In this document: in pieces, positions 57,001 through 64,000 of the stretch
Layout: each line of letters begins with the position of its first letter
How positions within the stretch are numbered: the first letter of the stretch is position 1
From: Trachythela sp. YZ-2020
Lineage: Eukaryota > Cnidaria > Anthozoa > Malacalcyonacea > Clavulariidae
Assembly: GCA_016169945.1 (NCBI GenBank)
Contig: JADLSH010000355.1
Location: 1,049,501-1,113,500 of the forward strand
Reading direction: 5' to 3'
Length of the DNA: 64,000 nt
Made by a program: the position numbers and the translations under genes
Notes under the pieces: generated by a model
What the model was told of the DNA's origin: nothing
Database searches by the model: none
The model's input: only the letters and a program-made list of their open reading frames with translations

Positions 57001-58795
57001 ATTAGGGGAAAATTGAGCAAATTGTGATTCCTCATGTCTCGAATCATAATAGTGTCTCAGAGAGAGAACCAACCAAACTGTATTTACATCTACCACCTTT
57101 AGAGTTCAGCAGCAGTCAACAGAAATTTTGTAACGTCCCATAATGACAATTTGAAGATGCATGTTGATAACAAATTTATGGATTATTTGAAACCTGAAAT
57201 ATTATTGTATTATATGTATATTCATTTGTTCTTAATGTCTTTGATAGTTTCTTTTACAGTATATATTCTTTGGCAAAAAATTGCTGTCAATAATTTCATC
57301 TTCGCAAGTATTATTAGCGGCAATTGCTGTTTGCCGCCGAAAATTGCAAGGACTGTCCTTGTAATAACAAAATAAGACTTTTTTTTTCTTTTGTCACTGC
57401 TTTGATTTGTATATAGATAGCATGAAGCCAGAGGAAAGGAGGTAAAAAACAGTAGTTAAGAGTTTTAGATTTGCTAAAAAAATGCTAACTTATGTTGCTA
57501 AGTTACTCACCATTTGGTGCAACAAGCATGCAGACAAAAAGAAATACAACAGAAATGGCAATGAATCCCTTGAATATGTTCTTACTAAGTTCTACATGTG
57601 GGTCACTAAAGAAATTAAATAAAAAAGATATACATCAAATAATTTTCTGAAGCATAACTGCAAGATGCAGTGGCAGATCGATGGCTGCAACAACAAAATG
57701 TTGTCCCAACCAACACTGACAATTAATAGAGAGCTTGAGCAAGCAGCGTATTTCTCAACACGGAAGTCACAGATACATAATTTAGCCGTTATTATGTCAC
57801 CATCTTTAATGGCTCAATTTTGTACACATGACGTCCGTGTTGACAAAAAAGCTATCTAATATCTAATTTGGCCCAAATCATTATGCGAGAAAACATGAAT
57901 CTACATGAAGTGTATGAAGTTGATCAAGGTATATAGGTTGCAGATTTTTAGAAGTCTATGACCCTGAGGCCTGGTTCCAATTGAGGTTCATGACAAGCTG
58001 TATCCTATAAACTTAGTAAGCCTTCAACTCGATCAGGTTGAGCTGTGTTCTTCGTAATTCAGCTCAGCTCTCAGCTGCAAGTAAGGCGTCATTGAAAAGT
58101 TGCGCTATTACAAACAATAGATAATGAGGCATTTCAGCTGATTATGTATTGTTTTAATGCGTTCGGCACATGAGAAGCGTGACGTTTGGAACAGGCCTTA
58201 GGGTGATTAGCACATTCCCACTTACTAATCTCCACATCCAGATCTTCAACTTTTTGTTCACAGAATGCACACTAGGGGAGGTGCTGAAAAATTAGGTGGT
58301 GCAGAACACACCTCCTCTACACACCCCCAAAAACACACCTATGATATATTTCTAACAATCTTGTTTCACCTGACAAGCTACGAGATTTTTGCCAGTGTAC
58401 ACCAATAGCAACACACAAGTGTAAACCACACACGATAGAGCCGCGCTATTAAAGCAGCTTAAAATTCTAAACTGTGTTTATACTTTTATACACATAAACA
58501 TGTTAAAAACAAATAAAATAAACATCTAACAAACATCTACACTATTTTAAACATCAAACTACCAAAAAACATCAACCGATCTTGCAAAAACTTACTGCGT
58601 GAAAGCAAAATAAACAAGATAAAGTAGCAGACAACCAAGGGCTGTTAGCGTTCGGGGTTTGTAAAAATATTCTAGAGTAACATCCAAGACGATTTGTTCG
58701 CTTAAATCATGATGTCCATCGTCTGTAGAAACTGTACTTGAAGATGAAAAGGTTCTTTCTCTTTTATACTGTCGATCTGCGCGATTTCTGGCCAT
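51096..58795 (-). CDS. PTDSS1: Phosphatidylserine synthase (PTDSS1 type), 12 exons
   Basis: Exons: 58596-58795 (ATG), 57511-57605, 56761-56805, 56538-56656, 56252-56407, 55416-55567, 54813-54872, 54591-54672, 54390-54502, 54133-54198, 52758-52857, 51096-51329 (stop). The sum is 1422 nt, 473 residues, the same as human PTDSS1. The enzyme is a multi-pass ER membrane protein that swaps the head group of phosphatidylcholine for serine. Diagnostic peptides are [105 protein letters not shown] and KRMGTQCWVF. The last exon encodes a hydrophilic tail rich in Lys/Arg. Between 52758 and 51329 a small exon for the final membrane segment could be missing. The direct join is in phase, but gives WLLFQ followed at once by a hydrophilic tail. 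Introns 5 and 10 carry satellite arrays. Confidence 0.93.
51395..51470 (+). mobile_element. Fragment with GGAGTACCCGGAGAAAA core
   Basis: GGAGGAAAACCGGAGTACCC, GGAGAAAAACCCTCGAAGCA. The same core with CCTCGAAGCACAGGAGA occurs at 26839-26885 and a third version at 61341-61385. The core block is shared with the SINE body, but the flanks differ, suggesting another family with the same central domain. Confidence 0.5.
52268..52740 (-). mobile_element. SINE split by GACCACC MITE copy 4, PTDSS1 intron 11
   Basis: SINE tail and body (52275-52480) break off at CAACTGTATATTG and resume at GATTGCAGGAATTAAGCCCT (52680). Between them lies the MITE at 52482-52678 (GGGCAGCAGATGGTGGTCAA to TTGACCACCATTTGCTGCAC). 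Confidence 0.75.
53030..54132 (-). repeat. ~80-bp satellite, about 12 units, in PTDSS1 intron 10
   Basis: Unit: TTCAGGTAGTTCAGACACAA, ACCACGGCAGCTTATTGTAG, AATACTACCTACACTGGACC, ACCACGTTTGAGATATCTTT. A ~170-bp unrelated AT-rich segment interrupts the array at 53340-53500. On the gene strand the first intron bases after exon 54133-54198 (GTAAGTGTAGGTAGTATTC) already belong to the terminal unit. Confidence 0.93.
54895..55375 (-). mobile_element. SINE-tail units and SINE body, PTDSS1 intron 6
   Basis: Degraded tail units at 54905-55000 and 55035-55110, a good unit at 55125-55225, then body TTTGGTAAAGTCAAACTGGA and CACATGTGACTGAGGTGAAA. The head is truncated after GCATATTGCTGGAATCAA. Confidence 0.75.
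55595..55915 (+). repeat. ~80-bp satellite, about four units, inverted relative to 53030-54132, PTDSS1 intron 5
   Basis: TGTCTGAACTACCTGAAAAA, TATCTCAAACGTGGAGGTCC and AGTGTAGGTAGTATTCTACA repeat with ~81-bp period. This is the reverse complement of the intron 10 array. Confidence 0.92.
57965..58210. mobile_element. MITE GGCCTGGTTCCAA / TTGGAACAGGCCT
   Basis: Ends GAGGCCTGGTTCCAATTGA and GTTTGGAACAGGCCTTA. The right half (CAAACAATAGATAATGAGGC, GCGTTCGGCACATGAGAAGC) is shared with 61977-62104. The middle (CTTCAACTCGATCAGGTTGA) is shared, inverted, with 61165-61235. PTDSS1 intron 1. Confidence 0.7.
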
Positions 58796-58964
58796 ATTTT
58801 TTGCAAAAAGAAGATATTTTAGAAGATATTTTGGCTTCAACGTGTTTGCACAAAGCTTAATATTGCGCCCGTTTGCAGGTACTATTAACATGATCTGATT
58901 GATCAAAGGTCATATATAAAACCGACAATTGGAAAGCTGCAGATTACATGAAATATTCAACAGT

Positions 58965-59325
58965 TTATAGGCCGGATTAGGTTTAGGTTTAGGGTTAGAG
59001 AGGTTTAAGGTTTAAGGTTTAAAGGAGGGTTAGGATAAGATTAGGGTTAGAGTTAGAATTAGGGTTGGACTTAGTTGTAGGATTAGGATAGGGTTAGAGT
59101 TAAGATGAGGAATTAAGGGTTTGGATTAAGGTTAGAATTAGGAAAAGGGTTGGGATGGTTTAGGTTAGGATAAAGAGTAGGATTAGGATTAAGATTAGGG
59201 TTAGGATTAGATTAAAATTAGGTTAAGGTGAGGTTTAGGTTTAAGGTTAGAATTAGGATAAGAGTTGGGATTAGAGTTAAGTTAAGGTTATGATAAAAGT
59301 TAAAATTAGGGTTAGAAAAACTACA
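58965..59325 (+). repeat. Degenerate telomere-like TTAGGG array
   Basis: About 360 bp of GGTTTAGG, TTAGGGTTAG, GGATTAGGGTT and related 6-7-mers, with intact TTAGGGTTAG and AGGGTTAG blocks among many variants. No coding frame of note. Confidence 0.85.
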
Positions 59326-59500
59326 TTTTAAACACTATCGTACAGTAGATGGTGTCAATGAGAAAATAATCTAAATTATTTTCACTATATGTTGTTGTCT
59401 TGTATTTGGTGATAAATAAATAGGATTGAGAGACGTAGTTTCTATAAAAGCTCTTATAACTGTCAACATCTCTGAAGTGGAACACCATCTGCTCAGTCTC
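59325..59500. mobile_element. GACCACC-family MITE, copy 5 (diverged)
   Basis: ACACTATCGTACAGTAGATG at one end and CTGAAGTGGAACACCATCTG at the other, with TTGTATTTGGTGATAAATAA inside. It directly follows the telomere-like array. Confidence 0.6.
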
Positions 59501-59611
59501 TTATCTAAACTACGTCAACTCACGTAGTATCGTCATAGCAACACAGAATGTTGACAGTGCATTTACTGAAAGAGACCATAACACATACGCATATACAAGC
59601 TCGTATACAAG

Positions 59612-62600
59612 ATGATCGGGTTGAACGAGAAGGTAAATATTACATTTTCTAACGCAGTCTAACGGTATATTCTGTTTATTTTTATGCTAAAATAATTTAT
59701 TTGTTTGCATGTGTTCGCGCTGAATTCCGAACGCCAATAATTGTTACATTAATGTTCATTTGGAATTTTTCAGCCGACGGATGAGCGTCGTGATTCGGCG
59801 CTCGACGAGGATTCAACACCACCGACTCCGACAAACGAAATCGAAGGCACAGGTATTAAATGCAATGCCAAAAGTTAAATTGAAGTTTACTCTCCGTTCA
59901 CGCAGGATCGGACAAATTCGAAACCGCACTTGAATTTGCATGATTATATTTCGTCTTTCGAATGCATCAGACCGTTCAGACGAATTTGCCTACGGTTCAA
60001 AATTCGTCGGGTCCCAAGTTAACCTCTGTCATGAAAGATTTGTAGCATCCAAGGCATTGTTTCATGTTAATATCTTTCAAACTTAACCTAATTCACAGCA
60101 TTATTAAATTCGAAGTATGCGACGAAATGCGATTGTTCAAGTATAAAGTGTTATTTGTCCCTGACCGGAGATAAATACCACCTGCGAAAAGTTCAATTAG
60201 AATTTATAATTGTTACGTTATCTGATACGTAAACCAAACTATAAACTTTATTATACTGCATGGATAGCTCTGGCTAAAACGTTCTTCCTGGAAGCCCAGT
60301 ACCCAGTGAGACCAGTCGTACTGGTCATGATTTATAGTGTTTGGTAAAGTCAATCTGCAATAGCAATGTCATGGGACTGCCCACAGGTTAATCTGCAAGC
60401 ACTCTTCTCGCTTTCCAGGAATCGAACCTCTAATTTTGATAATAACGAGATATATACGATATTCCTGTAATACTTTATTCTTAAAGTGTACAAGTGTATG
60501 TTGAATTTTTATAATCGAAGTGACAAACTTGACGATGGATAATCTAAAGTTAATGAGACTTGACCTGGCACTCTCATCGACTATCATGAATACACTCTCA
60601 TCAACTCCATCAACTTTGAGCTGGTTCAAATTTTGATGAGAGTTGATCAGAGTTTTGCTGGTTAGACCGGTCATGAGAGTTGCATGAGACTAATTTAAAC
60701 AACTAGTGTCTAGTGTTTATCACTTTCTAAGAATTAGCTTAACAAAATAACACGTTATGACTGTGTTTATAAACACTAGCTAAGATGGAAATGTAAACTC
60801 TTAATTTGTTTACCAAAATTTTAGATTTCTTCTCTGGGCTTCGTTTCATGCGTTAAATTATTCCTGTCGCGACTCTCATGCAACTCTTGTTCTCATTTTA
60901 CCGGGGCATGAGAGTTGAGAAAGCTCTCTGCTCTCATGCAAACTCTTGCTTGCCAACTCTCATCAAATCTCACCCTCGTTTGACCAGGACTTAAATTTAT
61001 CACCATCACTATGTCATAATATATATTGAAGAAAAATTATATATTGAAAATTATATATTTATGTATTGAGCAAAAATTTATTACTGCACAAAATCTCATT
61101 TATCACTGCACAAATCTGATTTATCGCTGCACAAATTGGTTATCACTGCACCTTAAAATAATCCCTGGCTGAGAGCTGAGCTGAATTACAAAGGCAGCAG
61201 GTCGACTTGATCAAGTCGAAGGCGTATTATAGTAAAGGCGATTCTGGCTGCCACTATACCGTATGACTCATGTCTGATCAGGGAGCACAGCTACGATGGA
61301 AGGGTTAGTTTGGGGCTTATCCAAACCCACCCTGTCAACATTCCCTGTGGGAGGAAACCAGAGTACCCGGAGAAAACCCACGACTTTCGGTAGAGGGTTG
61401 ACTGACTCTTTTCACCGGCCTTGTGATGGTTTCAGACAAAACAGAGGACGGCGCCAAGAAGGACCAGAATGTAAACGACGAAATCAAAGAAGATGAAAAT
61501 ACAAAAGACGAAGTCAAAGATGACCGGGATAAAAATAAAAATGAAATACAAAATAAACAAACTGACACGCGCGAAGAAAAATCTCCACCAGCCAAAAGTT
61601 CAAAAACAGCAACTTCAGCATACGAAGAAAAACAACGTCAACTGCTGCTTGCAGATTGTCAACGGCTCAAAAAGGAAATGACCGATGTCAAAAGCACGAT
61701 TCAGAGACCGCCATTGTAAGAAAATAATCAATTTTATGTTATGTGTATCATTTTTATTTTGCAGTCGAAGTCTCCAACCCGGACGCGGAAGGAACAGAGC
61801 GTAGTGTCCGCGTACGCATGTAAAAATCAGGCTCACATCTTGTCAGTCAACAAAATATGTTTATCATCATTATTTTACAATGGAACTTCGGACACCGGGC
61901 ACTGAGAGTTATTTAACAGCTTTATTTGAGACACAAATAACTACACATTATTCTACATAACTAACACAGACTAAGGCCTGTTCCAAACGTCGCGCTTCTC
62001 ATGTGCCGAACGCATTAAAAACAATACATAATCAGCTGGAATGCCTCATTATCTATTGTTTGTAATGCGTTCGGCACGGCAGTAGCGCGACGTTTGAACC
62101 AGGCCTTGATACACTTCAAGGGACCAGGTCCCATGCATGGTGCTCGCCATTAGACGTTATAGTAGAGACAGAACAACTAAAATATGGAGTAGATTAAGAG
62201 AGAGGAGAGATAGAATGACTGACACGGAAGATATTAGTCAGTCGTGATCAGTGAGTGTGAGCTAGGTCAGGAGTGTAGGTAGTGGCAATAAAGTGGAGGT
62301 AAGCCTTGTGTAGAAATTGGAAAGAGCAGATTTACATATATAGTTAGACATATTTACAATTCTAACAAAGTAGGAGTTTTGGAATGTACTAGTTTTACAA
62401 GCTTGTGTCCTTAAAAGGCGAGAGGGACGTATTAAAAACGGAGGCATAAGAGAGATGTGCCTGTATTAATGGAGAGATGTCCATAGAGAGAGGCTTGACT
62501 GTGCTCTAAATTTTGCAATTTTAGGAAACCATTTACGCCGTATTTGTTCAACAGTTTGGAGCCATACTACAACCAATACATTGTGAACTGCGTTGCCAGT

Positions 62601-64000
62601 GAACTGAAGGTAGGAAATACAATGAACGTTGTTTATACTGGATACTGGATACTGGATATAGGCCTTCCTGGGAATGGCACGCGCACACCTTGACACACGC
62701 CAGGGCTTCTCAAGAAGTGCGATTGATCGCACGCCTCGATAAGCTCGATTAGGCTACAACGCAAAACAACAAAACTATAATATTTTATCTTTTTAGCGCA
62801 AATCGCCAGAAATTAGACGTCTTCTAAGCTCCCCTATTTTTTCAGTGTTTACTTTGTCATATTCTCTGGTAGCTGCAGGTGCTTCATATTTTAACATTCT
62901 ATAACCAGATTTTAGTCTAGTCGCTAACCATTATTAAACACTTTTAAAAAAACTGTGCGGCCTGCTGACCATGCAGGGAATGGAAAATTGATCACACTCC
63001 ACTGCACGTCTAGATAGCTCAAGGAGTGTGATTGGTTGCACCCCTACCATATTCTTCCTGGGAAGGCCTGGCCGGGATAGCTCTACGAGTTCTAGAAGTT
63101 CAATAAGGAGCATTCCTTATTGTTCCTGCATGTGGCAGTTTTATAACAGCAGGAAACCAGAGTACCTGGAGGAAACTTGCAGTGTTTGGTAAAGTCAAAC
63201 TCGAAGCACTCTTCTAACCACCAGAGACAATTAAAAATGAAATAAATAATGTTTAATGTCCAGGAGGAAGAAGAGGAAAGACCAAGAACCAACTATGGGC
63301 AACGAGCTACATCATTGGGTATAGTAGGTAAGTGAAAACATTGCCCAACCAAGGTCAGGACATACACACTAAAAACGTACAAGTTGTAACAGACTTGTAC
63401 CAATGCGGTTTCATTAACTTGCTATCAGGATGTGTTCACGCTGCTTGTTCAACGTCTTGTCGATAACTTGCTAGAAGGTTGTTGACTCAACATACTTGTT
63501 ACACGTTGTTCCAACAACTTGTTATCGTCTTGGAATTCAAGGATTTTGACAACCTTGGAGCAACTTGATAAATTAAATGACAACATTAGATTGTTACAAC
63601 TTGTTGACAAGCTTGCTACAAGCCTGTTGCGAACACATCTTGTTGACAAAATGTGAGATTTTAACGAATGTAGTTGGTATATTTAGACTTGTTCTAAGTC
63701 CGTCCCACTACTGATGGCACGACACAGAACGACTTGGAGCAAGTTTAGTAGATACAGTTGAGCGTGATTAAGATTAAGTTTTATGTCATTCGTTTTAGAA
63801 CCGCAAGTTTCATGGCGAATGGACAAGTAAGCATTAAATACACTATTATACCATGGTATAATATATATGCTAACCGGTTATAGTGACAACGTATGGTATG
63901 TCCCACCAGCGTTGTGTGAAAACACTGAAAAAACCCAAATTTCTTCCCTTCTTTTTTTATAGTGTTCCTGGACCATTCAGATCATCAAGACTGCAAGCAA
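59612..64000 (+). CDS. Unrecognised acidic, coiled-coil-like protein (partial at right edge)
   Basis: Exons: 59612-59632 (ATG), 59774-59852, 61436-61715, 62525-62609, 63264-63327, 63963-64000 (open at the edge). All five junctions are in phase with GT-AG sites. The product starts MIGLNEKPTDERRDSALDED and STPPTPTNEIEG. A highly charged Lys/Glu/Asp stretch follows (exon 3), then EEKQRQLLLADCQRLKKEM, which looks helical. Next is the most conserved-looking piece, PPLKPFTPYLFNSLEPYYNQ and YIVNCVASELK, then RPRTNYGQRATSLGIV. No signal peptide, membrane segment or catalytic motif is visible. I cannot name the family. The gene diverges from PTDSS1 across a telomere-like array. Exon 3 also stays open to a TAA at 61717-61719, so an intron-retained short form is possible. 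Confidence 0.72.
60235..60425 (-). mobile_element. Degraded SINE in intron 2 of the right-edge gene
   Basis: TTTATTATACTGCATGGATA, GCTCTGGCTAAAACGTTCTT, GTTTGGTAAAGTCAATCTGC, then TTTCCAGGAATCGAACCTC (B-box complement). Confidence 0.55.
60570..60975 (+). mobile_element. Dispersed element with short CTCTCAT repeat, copy B
   Basis: Only a few CTCTCATCAACT units (60571-60612), then TTTGAGCTGGTTCAAATTTT, AGAATTAGCTTAACAAAATA and ACACGTTATGACTGTG as at 16378-16600. It ends CAACTCTCATCAAATCTCAC, CCTCGTTTGACCAGG, echoing TCGCGTTTGACCACC at 15570-15585. This suggests the ancestral form of the element. Confidence 0.65.
61975..62106. mobile_element. Palindromic MITE GGCCTGTTCCAAACGTCGCGC
   Basis: GGCCTGTTCCAAACGTCGCG, TGTGCCGAACGCATTAAAAA and CAATACATAATC pair with ATTATCTATTGTTTGTAATG, CGTTCGGCACGGCAGTAGCG and CGACGTTTGAACCAGGCC. 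Confidence 0.85.
62655..63030. mobile_element. Dispersed repeat, copy 2 (matches CLK intron 3)
   Basis: GGCCTTCCTGGGAATGGCAC, CAGGGCTTCTCAAGAAGTGC, ACAACAAAACTATAATATTT and AACATTCTATAACCAGATTT match 37385-37775 over ~350 bp with small indels. Preceded by a GGATACTGGATACTGGATA triplet. Confidence 0.75.
63065..63230 (-). mobile_element. Degraded SINE tail and body
   Basis: GGATAGCTCTACGAGTTCTA, CAGGAAACCAGAGTACCTGG, then GTGTTTGGTAAAGTCAAACT and GAAGCACTCTTCT. Confidence 0.65.
63365..63655. repeat. AACAAGTTGTTG repeat, copy 3 (inverted)
   Basis: ACTTGTACCAATGCGGTTTC, CAGGATGTGTTCACGCTGCT, TTGTTCCAACAACTTGTTAT and ACAACTTGTTGACAAGCTTG are the reverse complement of copy 1 at 45340-45610. Confidence 0.8.

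Larger units (their letters stand above)
58796..59611. promoter_or_regulatory. Divergent promoter region of PTDSS1 and the right-edge gene
   Basis: 816 bp between the two start codons. Most of it is repeat: degenerate telomere-like sequence at 58965-59325 and MITE copy 5 at 59325-59500. Only about 170 bp next to PTDSS1 and 110 bp next to the + strand gene are free of repeats. Confidence 0.55.

Noticed and set aside
1..64000. tRNA, rRNA, CRISPR or operon features
   Set aside because: Only tRNA-like SINE heads were seen. No complete tRNA cloverleaf, rRNA segment or CRISPR spacing was found, and the genes are eukaryotic and spliced.

Overview
The window is animal (metazoan) nuclear DNA. Every host gene is split into many short exons with GT-AG introns (one or two GC-AG), the spliced products are animal housekeeping or cytoskeletal proteins, and the gene-free DNA is packed with transposon-derived repeats. 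AT-rich introns, many palindromic MITEs, a tRNA-like SINE and degenerate TTAGGG tracts fit a marine invertebrate. A cnidarian is my best guess, but the sequence alone does not prove it. Exon limits were set by hand from conserved peptides, splice sites and phase. Every internal junction listed keeps frame, except where stated.

Layout, left to right. 1-1024 (-): first exons of a ZRANB3-type SNF2 translocase, running off the left edge. 1891-3993 (+): 3' exons of an unrecognised basic protein. 4296-12741 (-): Elongin A (ELOA), 13 exons, with a truncated LINE in intron 1. 13977-23234 (-): gamma-syntrophin (SNTG), 18 exons, with two large minisatellites in its introns. 24539-32295 (-): a piggyBac transposase, apparently in two exons. 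Its intron holds a nest of four inverted-repeat elements (26937-31993). 34031-40518 (-): a CLK/LAMMER kinase in which no exon for the ATP-binding lysine was found. 40793-41323 (+): complete MRPL53, sharing a 274-bp promoter with CLK. 42334-49658 (-): EFHC1 (three DM10 domains), whose 3' end was not found. 51096-58795 (-): phosphatidylserine synthase (PTDSS1 type), 12 exons. 59612-64000 (+): an acidic, coiled-coil-like protein of unknown function, running off the right edge.

The genes are unrelated in function. They span replication-fork repair, transcription elongation, dystrophin-complex scaffolding, splicing control, mitochondrial translation, ciliary microtubules and lipid synthesis. They form no operon or cluster. 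What links the window is its repeat content. A ~115-bp unit that forms the tail of a tRNA-like SINE recurs as tandem arrays in nearly every gene. An ~80-bp satellite lies in opposite orientations in two PTDSS introns. Several MITE families recur. The most unusual parts are the nested foldback in the piggyBac intron, the CLK gene without its lysine exon, and the SINE-tail satellite network.
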